From the NCBI GenBank assembly GCA_027310305.1, contig DAIDBD010000107.1, positions 1 to 64,000 on the forward strand: DNA of 64,000 nt, read 5' to 3'. The notes below the pieces were generated by a model. That model was not told the origin of the DNA. It made no database searches and saw only the letters and a list, made by a program, of their open reading frames with translations. Source of the DNA: Herminiimonas sp. Its GTDB lineage: Bacteria; Pseudomonadota; Gammaproteobacteria; Burkholderiales; Burkholderiaceae_D. This document shows, piece by piece, positions 29,210 through 37,545 of this stretch (positions are counted from its first letter, which is position 1; each line of letters opens with the position of its first letter). Made by a program: the position numbers and the translations under genes.

Positions 29210-29851
29210 ATGACAAAAAACATCAAAGTCCTGATCGCGGACGATCACGCGATTTTCCGGCAGGGATTGAAGCAGATTCTCGCCGATACCAGGGACATCG
29301 TGGTCGCGGCGGAAGCGGAAACCGGGCGCGATGCGGTCCAGCTTTTCCGCAACCACGATTGCGATGTTCTTTTGCTCGACATTTCGCTGCCCGACCGCAG
29401 CGGTATCGAGGTGTTGAAACAGGTCAGGAAGGAATCGCCGGCCGTCGCGGTGCTGATGCTGTCGATGCATCGCGAAGACCTGTATGCGGTGCGTTCGCTC
29501 AAGGCGGGCGCGGCGGGCTACCTCAACAAGCAGAGCGCGCCGGCCGAACTCGTGAACGCCATCCGCCAGGTAGCCGCCGGCAAGAAATACATCAGCCCGG
29601 CGCTGGCGCAGGAACTCGCCACCCATGTCAGCGACGACCGGCAGGTAATGCCGCACGAGACGCTTTCCGACCGCGAATATCAGACGCTGACGATGATCGC
29701 ATCCGGCAAGGCCGTCAGCGATATCGCCAGCGAACTGGTGCTGTCGGTGAAAACCATCAGCATGTACCGCTCGCGCCTGCTGCAAAAGATGAAACTGCGG
29801 CATAACGCGGAACTGACGCATTACGCGATCAAGAATCAGTTGGTCGATTAG
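29210..29851 (+). CDS. LuxR/NarL-family response regulator
   Basis: The 213-residue regulator has a receiver domain with the acidic pair at residues 11-12 and the phosphorylation site Asp57 (LLLDISLPDRSG). Its conserved lysine (YLNKQSAP) is present and a C-terminal helix-turn-helix follows (LSDREYQTLTMIASGKAVSD, then LSVKTISMYRSRLLQKM). It is encoded just after the histidine kinase and before fliC. The DNA target is unknown; a small inverted repeat (about 29868-29884) follows the gene without a T-run. Confidence 0.93.
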   Translation: MTKNIKVLIADDHAIFRQGLKQILADTRDIVVAAEAETGRDAVQLFRNHDCDVLLLDISLPDRSGIEVLKQVRKESPAVAVLMLSMHREDLYAVRSLKAGAAGYLNKQSAPAELVNAIRQVAAGKKYISPALAQELATHVSDDRQVMPHETLSDREYQTLTMIASGKAVSDIASELVLSVKTISMYRSRLLQKMKLRHNAELTHYAIKNQLVD

Positions 29852-30162
29852 ATAGACGCCAACTTCGAGTTGGGCTAACGCTTCATCAGTCCAACCAATT
29901 CTCCCGCTTTACCATATCGCTACCGCACAAAATTCGCCATCGCAATCAAAAATTAAAGATTCCCGGTTTGCGTCCGAAGTAAGGGTGCCCGGCTCAAGTT
30001 CAGGCAAGTCTGGAAAAATAAAGAGTGCAACACCCTAAACTTTTTCCAGCCGCGTCCGATAAAACCAGCAACAGCGGTTGACATGCCTCGAAAACCAGGG
30101 TGGCAAACCAAAGTTGACAGTGCTTGAGCCGGAACACAACGGACCCTTACAGGAGAATCAAC
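29852..30162. other. fliC upstream region
   Basis: This 311-bp non-coding stretch contains the sigma-28 promoter given separately and a leader of about 95 nt ending in an AGGAGA ribosome site. A weak hairpin after the response-regulator stop lacks a T-run. I see no other gene. Confidence 0.5.
30036..30062 (+). promoter_or_regulatory. Sigma-28 (FliA) promoter of fliC
   Basis: TAAACTTT (30036-30043), an 11-nt spacer and TCCGATAA (30055-30062) match the FliA consensus TAAAGTTT-N11-GCCGATAA at 14 of 16 positions. It lies about 100 nt before the fliC start, a normal distance for flagellin genes. Confidence 0.88.
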
Positions 30163-31581
30163 ATGGCTGCATTTATCAACACCAACATTGCTTCATTAAA
30201 CGCCCAGCGCAATCTCAACACATCGCAATCCGGCCTCACCACCGCATTGCAGCGCCTGTCTTCCGGTTTGCGCATCAACAGCGCCAAGGACGACGCCGCC
30301 GGCCTCGCCATTTCGGATCGGATGACTGCCCAGATCCGCGGCATGAACCAGGCGGGACGCAACGCCAATGACGGCATCTCGCTGGCGCAAACCGCTGAAG
30401 GCGATTTGCAGCAGATCGGCAACAACCTGCAGCGCATGCGTGAATTGACTGTGCAATCGGCCAATGCATCCAATAGCGTAAGCGACCGCGCCGCACTGCA
30501 AAACGAAGTGGTCCAGTTGCGCCAGGAAATCGACCGCGTCGCCGCCAATTCTTCTTTCAACGGCGTGAAACTTCTCGACGGTTCGTTTTCCAGCCAGACC
30601 TTTCAGGTCGGCGCAAACAACACCGGCAACGACCGCATCACCGTTTCCTCGATTTCCAGTGCCCGCACCGGATCCCTCGGCTCGTTTCAGGGTTATACAT
30701 TGACCGGTCAGTCGATCGGTACCGCCAGCGACACGGCTGCCGCGCAAACGGTCACTGTGGGAGGCGTCACTACCTCGCTGGGAACCATTGCCAACGATGC
30801 CAAGAAGCTGGCCGATGCCATCAATAGCTCTGGCGTAGCAGGTCTGAACGCGACTGCCAACGCCACCAGCGTTGCCGCCGCCACGCAAACCATCGGCACA
30901 ACGACCGCCGGTACTGCGACCATTACAGTCAACGGTCTGGCAATTTCGGTTAACGCAACAACCAATGCGACCACCAACCGCTCCAACGCCGTCACCGCGC
31001 TCAATGCACAATCATCCGTGACCGGTGTCGTGGCAACCGACACCGGCTCCGGCGTCAGCCTGGCGGCAGCCGATGGGCGCAACGTCACCACCGCCTTCGC
31101 ACTTGGCACCGCTGTCGGTACGACCATGGCCGATTTCGGCATGGCCGCAGCAGGCACCACAGGCGCCACATTGAACGTTACCTACAGCGCTCCATCGGGC
31201 ACTACCGGCAACGTTGTATTCGCCGGTGCATTCGCAAATACCACTGCAATCGGTGCGACCGGGACAGCAATCGGCGCGCTCGACATCAGCACGGCAAGCG
31301 GCGCGCAAACCGCACTCGGCGCAATCGACAACGCATTGGCGACCGTCAATACCAGCCGCGCTTCGCTCGGCGCGATCCAGAACCGCTTCACTTCGGTGGT
31401 CACCAGCCTGCAAACCAGCGCAGAAAACCTGTCCGCATCACGCAGCCGGATTTCAGATACCGACTTCGCGGCGGAAACAGCCAGCCTGACGCGCGGCCAG
31501 ATCCTGCAGCAAGCCGGTACCGCGATGCTGGCGCAGGCAAATTCGCTTCCTAACGGCGTACTTGCCCTGCTGCGCGGCTGA
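30163..31581 (+). CDS. fliC: Flagellin FliC
   Basis: Flagellin forms the flagellar filament. The 472-residue product has the conserved N-terminal D0/D1 region ([34 protein letters not shown]) and C-terminal D1/D0 ([20 protein letters not shown], ending LLRG). The middle (residues about 170-380) is a Thr/Ala/Gly-rich low-complexity surface domain with almost no charged residues. The ATG at 30163 follows AGGAGA at 8 nt and is preferred over an in-frame codon at 30124. A sigma-28 promoter lies upstream and a strong terminator downstream, so it is made as a single-gene transcript. Confidence 0.97.
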   Translation: MAAFINTNIASLNAQRNLNTSQSGLTTALQRLSSGLRINSAKDDAAGLAISDRMTAQIRGMNQAGRNANDGISLAQTAEGDLQQIGNNLQRMRELTVQSANASNSVSDRAALQNEVVQLRQEIDRVAANSSFNGVKLLDGSFSSQTFQVGANNTGNDRITVSSISSARTGSLGSFQGYTLTGQSIGTASDTAAAQTVTVGGVTTSLGTIANDAKKLADAINSSGVAGLNATANATSVAAATQTIGTTTAGTATITVNGLAISVNATTNATTNRSNAVTALNAQSSVTGVVATDTGSGVSLAAADGRNVTTAFALGTAVGTTMADFGMAAAGTTGATLNVTYSAPSGTTGNVVFAGAFANTTAIGATGTAIGALDISTASGAQTALGAIDNALATVNTSRASLGAIQNRFTSVVTSLQTSAENLSASRSRISDTDFAAETASLTRGQILQQAGTAMLAQANSLPNGVLALLRG

Positions 31582-31604
31582 TCGGCAACCCGGCGAGCCC
31601 TTGT

Positions 31605-31635
31605 AACCCGGCCTGTTTTGCAGGCCGGGTTTTTA
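31605..31635 (+). terminator. Rho-independent terminator of fliC
   Basis: AACCCGGCCTG (31605-31615) pairs with CAGGCCGGGTT (31621-31631) around a 5-nt loop and is followed by a run of T. It lies 23 nt past the fliC stop and separates fliC from flaG. Confidence 0.93.
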
Positions 31636-31654
31636 CCCCTTACGGGAGAATTTC

Positions 31655-32029
31655 ATGGATATCCGTCCGATTGGCAGCATGGTTCAGTCCGGATCAGGAG
31701 TCGCAGAAAAGAATATGCCTGGAGCCGAACCGGTTGCCGCAGTCAAACCGGCAGTGGCGCCGGCGGTACCGGGAGCGGCCATCCGGCAGCCGGACCCGGT
31801 CGAAAGCGCCGCGCAATTGAAGCAAGCCGTCAAGAACATCAACCAGGCGTTGCAGGAACAATCCCGGAATCTGGAATTTTCAATCGACAGCGATAGCGAG
31901 CGCACGATCGTCAAGGTGGTGGATTTGCAGACCCAGACCGTGATTCGCCAAATGCCTTCCAAGGAAGCGCTGGAAATCGCGAAAGCCCTGGGCAAGCTGC
32001 AAAGCCTGTTGATCCGGCAAAAAGCCTGA
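31655..32029 (+). CDS. flaG: Flagellar protein FlaG
   Basis: The 124-residue product has a Pro/Ala-rich N-terminal half and the FlaG core (LEFSIDSDSERTIVKVVDLQ, then TQTVIRQMPSKEALEIA). FlaG proteins affect filament length, but their exact role is unsettled. It lies between the fliC terminator and the fliD promoter; its own promoter is not evident, so it may depend on read-through. GGGAGAA provides the ribosome site. Confidence 0.9.
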   Translation: MDIRPIGSMVQSGSGVAEKNMPGAEPVAAVKPAVAPAVPGAAIRQPDPVESAAQLKQAVKNINQALQEQSRNLEFSIDSDSERTIVKVVDLQTQTVIRQMPSKEALEIAKALGKLQSLLIRQKA

Positions 32030-32060
32030 ACGCGCAGGAACAGGCATGTAAATCTCCCTC

Positions 32061-32087
32061 TAAAGTCCGGTTCATTTCAGCCGTTAA
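32061..32087 (+). promoter_or_regulatory. Sigma-28 (FliA) promoter of fliD operon
   Basis: TAAAGTCC (32061-32068), an 11-nt spacer and GCCGTTAA (32080-32087) match the FliA consensus at 13 of 16 positions. The site lies about 35 nt before fliD and should drive fliD-fliS-fliT and perhaps the genes beyond. Confidence 0.82.
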
Positions 32088-32121
32088 CAAAGTACATTGC
32101 TGCTTTACACAGGAGACGCAC

Positions 32122-34131
32122 GTGGATCTTTCATCACCCGGCATCGGTTCGAACCTGGACGTCAACGGCATCGTCAGCAAGTTGATGTCACTGGAGCAGA
32201 AACCTCTGGTTGCGCTGGCACAGAGAGAGGCGAGTTTTCAGGCCAAGCTGTCTGCAATCGGCAGTCTGAAAGGCGCTTTGTCCTCGTTCCAGAGTTCGGT
32301 GAAGGGGCTTTCCGATATCAGCAAGTTCCAGGCCTTGCGCGTCACGCCAGCCGATACGACGATCGTATCCGCGAGCGCCGCGGCAACCGCCATGCCGGGA
32401 ACCTATGCGCTCGAAGTAACCAAGCTAGCCCAGGCGCAAAAGCTCGCCTCGGCAGGACAGGCCAGCGCGTCCGCAGTGATCGGGAACGGCACGCTCACTT
32501 TCGACTTTGGCACCATTTTGGGCGGCACATTTGATCCCGTGGCCGGCAAATATACCGGCGCCGCCTTTACCTCGAATGGATCTGGCGTAAAAACCGTCAC
32601 GATCGACGCCACCGGCAACACGCTGTCCGGCATTCGGGACGCCATCAACAAAGCGAATATCGGCGTCTCGGCGACCATCGTCAACGACGGCAGCGCTTCG
32701 CCCAATCGGCTGGTGCTGACCGAAGCCAGCACCGGCAAAACCAACAGCGTCAAGATATCCGTGACGGGCGATGCCGCATTGTCCGGATTGCTTGCCCACG
32801 ATCCGGGTGCCGCACCGGCCGGCCAGGCGCTATCGGAAACCGTGACCGCCCAGAACGCGGATATCAAGGTGGACGGCATTGCCGCCTCCAAATCCAGCAA
32901 CATGATCACCGACGTCATTCCGGGCGTGACGCTGAACCTGCTCAAGACCAACGCCGGCAGCCCGACCAATGTCAGCGTGGCACGCGATACGGCCTCGGTT
33001 ATCACGGCCGTGAACCAGTTTGTGTCTGCATACAATCTGGTCAATTCCACTCTCAACGAATTATCGGCATATAACCCGACTACCAAGCAAGGCGCCGTTT
33101 TGAATGGCGATTCGGCGGTACGAAATATCCAGTCGCAAATTCGCGGGATATTGAATACGCCGGTTGCGGGCGGCGCCGGCATCTTCACCCAATTGTCTGA
33201 AATTGGCGTAACGGTGCAGAAGGATGGCACGCTGGCAGCGGACAGTACCAAGCTGCAGGCCGCGGTTGACAAGAATTTCAACGACATCGCCGGACTGTTC
33301 GCCGCGGTAGGCAAGGCGACCGACAGCCTCGTGACCTATTCCGGTTCGACTGCCAATACCAAATCCGGTGCCTATGCGCTCAACGTCACGCAACTCGCAA
33401 CAACCGGGAAAACAGTAGGCCAGGCGGCGGCCGGCCTGACGATCACGGCGGGTTCCAACGATACGCTGCAAGTCCTGCTCGATGGCGTGTCGGCGTCCGT
33501 TACCTTGACGGCAGGCACCTATGCCACTGCGGCCGCGCTGGCCACGGAAGTGCAGTCGAAAATCAATGGCGCAGCAGGCTTCGTCAGCGCCGGATCCGCA
33601 GTGACGGTGACGCAATCGGCCGGGATCATCAACATCAGCTCCAATCGCTATGGCTCCGCATCCAATGTCAGTGTCACGGGCAATGGCCAGGTTAATCTGC
33701 TTGGCGCCGCGCCAACGGCAACCGCCGGCGCAGATGTCGCCGGCACGATCAACGGCGTAGCCGCAGCCGGTTCCGGGCAAACCCTCACGGGTGCGACCGG
33801 CAATAATGCGGAAGGACTCAAGCTGCTGATTGCCAGCGGCGCGCTTGGCGCTCGAGGCACAGTCAATTTTTCAAAAGGATATGCCTATCAGTTCGACAAA
33901 ATGTCGGACACGATTCTTGGTGCGGATGGACCTCTTAATGCCCGCACAGACGGCATCAATGCATCGCTGAAAAGCATCGCGCAGGACAAGCAGCGCGTGT
34001 CTGACCGGCTGACGGCGATAGAGAAACGCTACCGCGCCCAATTCACGGCGCTGGATCTGATGATGAGCAACATGACCAAGACCAGCAGTTTCCTGACGCA
34101 ACAGCTCAGCAGCCTGAGCAATCTGCGCTGA
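32122..34131 (+). CDS. fliD: Flagellar filament cap protein FliD
   Basis: FliD caps the filament and assists flagellin folding at the tip. The 669-residue product has the N-terminal pattern SPGIGSNLDVNGIVSKLMSL and the C-terminal pattern RYRAQFTALDLMMSNMTKTS, then SFLTQQL, both standard. It is longer than the roughly 470-residue enteric protein because of an extended Thr/Ala/Gly-rich middle, with internal repeats of the segment SGAYALNVTQLA / PGTYALEVTKLAQ (residues about 90 and 415). It starts with GTG or ATG near 32122 after AGGAGA. Confidence 0.95.
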   Translation: MDLSSPGIGSNLDVNGIVSKLMSLEQKPLVALAQREASFQAKLSAIGSLKGALSSFQSSVKGLSDISKFQALRVTPADTTIVSASAAATAMPGTYALEVTKLAQAQKLASAGQASASAVIGNGTLTFDFGTILGGTFDPVAGKYTGAAFTSNGSGVKTVTIDATGNTLSGIRDAINKANIGVSATIVNDGSASPNRLVLTEASTGKTNSVKISVTGDAALSGLLAHDPGAAPAGQALSETVTAQNADIKVDGIAASKSSNMITDVIPGVTLNLLKTNAGSPTNVSVARDTASVITAVNQFVSAYNLVNSTLNELSAYNPTTKQGAVLNGDSAVRNIQSQIRGILNTPVAGGAGIFTQLSEIGVTVQKDGTLAADSTKLQAAVDKNFNDIAGLFAAVGKATDSLVTYSGSTANTKSGAYALNVTQLATTGKTVGQAAAGLTITAGSNDTLQVLLDGVSASVTLTAGTYATAAALATEVQSKINGAAGFVSAGSAVTVTQSAGIINISSNRYGSASNVSVTGNGQVNLLGAAPTATAGADVAGTINGVAAAGSGQTLTGATGNNAEGLKLLIASGALGARGTVNFSKGYAYQFDKMSDTILGADGPLNARTDGINASLKSIAQDKQRVSDRLTAIEKRYRAQFTALDLMMSNMTKTSSFLTQQLSSLSNLR

Positions 34132-34156
34132 TATTAATCATAACGGAGGAACACCC

Positions 34157-34627
34157 ATGTTTGGATCGATGCAAAGCGGCGCGAATGCCTACGCCAAGGT
34201 CGGGATCGAGACCGGCGTGGCGGCGGCAAGTCCGCACCATCTCATCGTCATGCTGTTCGACGGTGCGTTAGCGGCGCTGGCGATCGGCCTGCAGCACATG
34301 AAAGCCGGAAATATCGCAGGCAAGGGACAGGCGATCTCGAAAGCCATCATGATCATCGACGGCGGTTTGCGCGCCAGCCTGGACAAGAAGGTCGGCGGCG
34401 AAATCGCGTTGAGTCTCGACTCGCTGTACGAATACATGGGCGGCCGGCTGCTGCTGGCGAATCTGAAAAACCGGCCCGAGATCGTGGAAGAAGTACAGCG
34501 CCTGCTGCAGGACCTTAAAAGCGCGTGGGATGCGATCGCGCCGATTCCCGAAACCGCCGTGCCTCTGCCCAAGGCGCAGGCTTACGATCCGCCGGCGCCA
34601 TACACTTCTCAATTAGCAAAGGCATGA
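34157..34627 (+). CDS. fliS: Flagellin chaperone FliS
   Basis: FliS binds the C-terminus of unexported flagellin to stop premature polymerisation. The 156-residue product has the family pattern (NAYAKVGIETGVAAASPHHL, IVMLFDGALAAL, LYEYMGGRLLLANLKN). A GGAGG ribosome site precedes the ATG and fliD ends 25 nt upstream. The C-terminal 25 residues are proline-rich. Confidence 0.95.
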   Translation: MFGSMQSGANAYAKVGIETGVAAASPHHLIVMLFDGALAALAIGLQHMKAGNIAGKGQAISKAIMIIDGGLRASLDKKVGGEIALSLDSLYEYMGGRLLLANLKNRPEIVEEVQRLLQDLKSAWDAIAPIPETAVPLPKAQAYDPPAPYTSQLAKA

Positions 34628-34630
34628 TCC

Positions 34631-34972
34631 ATGATGAATGGTCAGGAAGTCCTCTCTCTCTACGAAACCGTTGCAGCGATCACCGATCAGATGCTCGCCG
34701 CCGCGCGGTCCGCCGATTGGGAAACGCTCGTGGCGCTCGAAGCGAGCGTGGCAAGCCATGTGCAGATTCTGAAAGACAGCGAGCCGCCGCACGCGGCACT
34801 CACCGGCATCTTGCGCGAACAAAAGATCAAGGCCATCCGGAAAATCCTGGCCGACGATCGCGAAATCCGCAGCATCACCGAACCCTGGATGGTGCAGTTG
34901 GCCGCGCTGATCGACAGCACCGGCGCCGAGCGCAAGCTGTCGCAGGCTTACGGCGCCGGCCAGTCAGACTGA
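34631..34972 (+). CDS. fliT: Flagellar protein FliT
   Basis: This 113-residue helical protein (LYETVAAITDQMLAAARSAD, WETLVALE) fits the FliT family, the export chaperone for FliD that in enterics also restrains FlhDC. Sequence conservation in the family is low, so the call rests mainly on position directly after fliS (3-nt gap) and on the length and helical pattern. Confidence 0.85.
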   Translation: MMNGQEVLSLYETVAAITDQMLAAARSADWETLVALEASVASHVQILKDSEPPHAALTGILREQKIKAIRKILADDREIRSITEPWMVQLAALIDSTGAERKLSQAYGAGQSD

Positions 34973-34977
34973 CCGCC

Positions 34978-36096
34978 ATGCTCGCGCCGGCCGACATCAC
35001 TGGCACCCGGCCTCCGGTCCGCATCGAGGCGCTTGCGCCCGCGGCCGCGGTGGGCGATGCGCGGCAGGAGTCGTTCAACCGGCTGACGCAAATCGCCATC
35101 GGCAGGCAGCTTCAGGCGGAGATACTGTCGCGCTTTGGCGACGGCACGTTCCTGGTGCGCATCGACGGCACCGCCGCCCGCATGAACCTGCCGGCCGGCG
35201 CGCAAGTCGGCGACATGCTCGATCTGACGCTGCTGGCCACGACACCGCGCCCTGTTTTTCTGCTGGGACAGCAGCCCGGCGCAGCGACTGCCACGCTGAG
35301 CGCGGCCGGGCGTTTGATCGACAGTCTGCTGCAGGATGCGCAACAGCAAGGCGCGCCGACTTCGCTGGTCGGCAAAACGCCGCTGGTAGCCTCCGCTGCG
35401 GCAGGGCCTTCGCAGGTCGCTGCCGCGTTGAAAAATGCGCTGACTTCCAGCGGCCTTTTTTACGAATCGCATGTCGCGCAATGGGCCGGCGGCGGCCGGA
35501 CGCTGGCCGACCTGATGCAGGAACCGCAAGCGCGGGCCGGAAAATTGTTGCCGGCAACCGACGTGCCGAAAATGGATGCGACCCGCGCGGGCCTTGCGCG
35601 GCTGATCGGCAATGCGCGCGAACCGGCCGATGCCGCTCGCGCGCTGGCCGATCCGCCGCGCGACGCGTCCGCGCCAAACGGCAAGACCGGACCGGCGGAC
35701 GCCGATCAGTTGATGCAACCGGCTGCCATGAGCAGCGAAGCAGCGCGCATGATCAACCTGCAACTCGACGCGCTGGAGCAGCGCCGCGTGCTGTGGCAAG
35801 GCGAACTGTGGCCCGGCCGGCCGCTGGAATGGGAAGTGGCCGAAGAGCCGCCGAAAAGCGATGCCGATATTGCCGAACCGGCATGGCAAAGCGTGGTGCG
35901 TTTCGAGTTGCCGACGCTGGGCGCGGTGACAGCCGCGATTCGGCTGGCGAACGGGCATCTGCAAGTGCAGGTGCACGCCGCCACCGAAGCCGCCGCGGCG
36001 GCGCTGCGCACGTACGGCGGCATGCTTGCCGGCGCGCTGGACGCGACCGGATCGCCGCTGGATTTGCTGACGGTGAAGCAGGATGGAGCGCGCTAA
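34978..36096 (+). CDS. fliK: Flagellar hook-length control protein FliK-like
   Basis: The 372-residue product has a Pro/Ala-rich N-terminal part and a C-terminal Flg_hook domain (VVRFELPTLGAVTAAIRLAN, GHLQVQVHAATE). FliK measures hook length and switches export specificity from rod-hook to filament proteins. The frame remains open back to 34525 within fliS/fliT, but the ATG at 34978, just after the fliT stop, is chosen. The canonical fliK lies among hook genes in many relatives, so this could be a second FliK-like protein. Confidence 0.75.
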   Translation: MLAPADITGTRPPVRIEALAPAAAVGDARQESFNRLTQIAIGRQLQAEILSRFGDGTFLVRIDGTAARMNLPAGAQVGDMLDLTLLATTPRPVFLLGQQPGAATATLSAAGRLIDSLLQDAQQQGAPTSLVGKTPLVASAAAGPSQVAAALKNALTSSGLFYESHVAQWAGGGRTLADLMQEPQARAGKLLPATDVPKMDATRAGLARLIGNAREPADAARALADPPRDASAPNGKTGPADADQLMQPAAMSSEAARMINLQLDALEQRRVLWQGELWPGRPLEWEVAEEPPKSDADIAEPAWQSVVRFELPTLGAVTAAIRLANGHLQVQVHAATEAAAAALRTYGGMLAGALDATGSPLDLLTVKQDGAR

Positions 36097-36367
36097 ACCT
36101 CTTCAAAGCGCGGTAGCGCTCGCCTATCAGACCGGCGACACGGCGCCGAAGATCGTGGCCAAGGGAAATGGGCTGATCGCGGAAGAAATCATTGCGCGCG
36201 CCAGGGAACACGGCGTGTTCGTGCATGAATCGAAGGAGCTGGTTGCGCTGTTGATGCAGGTCGAACTGGATCGCGACATTCCGCCCGCGCTGTACCGGGC
36301 CGTAGCGGAACTGCTGGCCTGGCTTTACCGGATCGAGGCGGCCGGGCAAGCGCGGGACAACGCATGA
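36083..36367 (+). CDS. FlhB C-terminal-domain homologue (FlhX-like)
   Basis: This 94-residue cytoplasmic protein resembles the end of FlhB/YscU: AVALAYQTGDTAPKIVAKGN, GLIAEEIIARAREHGVFVHE and ALYRAVAELLAWLYRI. The NPTH autocleavage motif is replaced by a start that begins just after that point (MERAKPLQSAVALAY), so it corresponds to the released FlhB-CC fragment. Such stand-alone fragments (FlhX) can partly replace FlhB-CC in export-specificity switching. It overlaps fliK by 14 nt, which supports a shared function with it. Confidence 0.85.
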   Translation: MERAKPLQSAVALAYQTGDTAPKIVAKGNGLIAEEIIARAREHGVFVHESKELVALLMQVELDRDIPPALYRAVAELLAWLYRIEAAGQARDNA

Positions 36368-36450
36368 TGCGGTCGATTTTTGTGCCGATTGCAGACAATT
36401 GCCAGCCGACAGAAACACTGAACCGAGAAACACACTGAACTGACACACAC

Positions 36451-37200
36451 ATGACTTTCAATTTCGATATCGGCATCGAGGACCTGGGGCCTTACCAGGT
36501 CCATTCGCGCCGGGAAATCATCACACTGCTGCGCAGCATCGGTGAGCGCAATCAATTGGTCAGAATGATTTTCAACGGCGGATCGGAAGCCGTTGTGACG
36601 TCGATTCTGGAAATCGATGAAGCGGGCAACCGCATCATCATCGATTGCGCGCCCAGCCAGCTTCAGAATCAGCGGATTCTCGATAGCGACAACATCTCGT
36701 TCGAAACCATGCTGGAGCGTATCCGCATCCTGTTTTTCGTGACGCATATCGAGAGCTGCCTGTACGACAACCTTCCCGCCTTCCGCATCGGCCTGCCCGC
36801 CAATCTGGTTCGCTTGCAGCGGCGCGAGTACTATCGCGTGGTCACCCCGCGCTGCACGATCCAGATTCCGCATCAGCAAGGGCCCGGCTCGACCAGCGTC
36901 ACCGTTCCCGTGCAAAACGTCAGCGCCGGCGGCATCGGCATTCTGGATGACAAAAAACTGCTGGACGACACCGTCGGCCGCGTCTATGAAAACTGCCGGA
37001 TCGCACTGCCCGAAGGCGCTCCGGTGACGGCGACGCTGGAAGTCCGGAACGCGCAAGACATCACGCTCGGCAACGGCAAGACGATCCGCCGCTTGGGATG
37101 CCTGTTCGTCGATTTGCCGAAACCCATGCTGGCGGCGGTACAGCGTTACATCACGAAGCTCGAACGGGATCAAAATGCGAAGGCGACCGGGCTGGAATAA
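36451..37200 (+). CDS. ycgR: Flagellar brake protein YcgR (PilZ domain)
   Basis: The 249-residue product has an N-terminal YcgR domain and a C-terminal PilZ domain. The c-di-GMP-binding motifs are visible as RLQRREYYRV (RxxxR-type) and NVSAGGIGI (D/NxSxxG). YcgR bound to c-di-GMP slows the flagellar motor. It follows the flagellar late genes in the same direction, 83 bp after flhX, and links them to the GGDEF-EAL protein encoded at 20912. Confidence 0.92.
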   Translation: MTFNFDIGIEDLGPYQVHSRREIITLLRSIGERNQLVRMIFNGGSEAVVTSILEIDEAGNRIIIDCAPSQLQNQRILDSDNISFETMLERIRILFFVTHIESCLYDNLPAFRIGLPANLVRLQRREYYRVVTPRCTIQIPHQQGPGSTSVTVPVQNVSAGGIGILDDKKLLDDTVGRVYENCRIALPEGAPVTATLEVRNAQDITLGNGKTIRRLGCLFVDLPKPMLAAVQRYITKLERDQNAKATGLE

Positions 37201-37280
37201 GGCATTCCCCGGATGCGTTAACGCAGACTCGGTCTGGCATGCGGTGCCGGAATTCATCGGGGCCGAGCCGCACTATTTCA

Positions 37281-37508
37281 GGACTTACGCCAATCTCGAT
37301 GATGCATCAGATTTTTCAGCATAAAACGAACCGTTCGTCCTGAGCTTGTCGAAGGGGCTGCGGAACCCCTTCGACAAGCTCAGGACAGGCCCTTCGACAA
37401 GCTCAGGACAGGCTTCGATACGCTTCGCTACTCACACCCCAAAGGGTGCCCCGGGACGAACGGGTTATTGAGTGCGAACAAATCAAATATTGAGCTTTGC
37501 GTAAGTCC
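37281..37508. repeat. Nested palindromic repeat (REP-like) element
   Basis: The 345-bp gap after ycgR (37201-37545) contains a composite inverted repeat. The outer arms GGACTTACGC (37281-37290) and GCGTAAGTCC (37499-37508) are perfect. Inside, CCGTTCGTCC (37331-37340) pairs with GGACGAACGG (37454-37463). A core CCTGAGCTTGTCGAAGG (37339-37355) is present once inverted and twice direct (about 37367-37386 and 37390-37412). The core is of a type found scattered in many bacterial genomes. No gene is evident in the gap. Confidence 0.85.
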
Positions 37509-37545
37509 ATTTTCATGATGTTTTCTCCGCTGTTGCGCCATAGGG

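Noticed and set aside
28178..29821. 547-codon open frame opposite the histidine kinase and response regulator
   Set aside because: It spans two genes with clear motifs on the other strand and has no recognisable domain.
29868..29884. Small hairpin after the response-regulator gene as terminator
   Set aside because: The stem is short and no T-run follows.
37199..37324. A protein-like open frame of about 41 codons directly after ycgR
   Set aside because: It has no start codon or ribosome site of its own and runs through the outer arm of the repeat element; I do not recognise the sequence, so it may be chance or a scrap of a lost gene.
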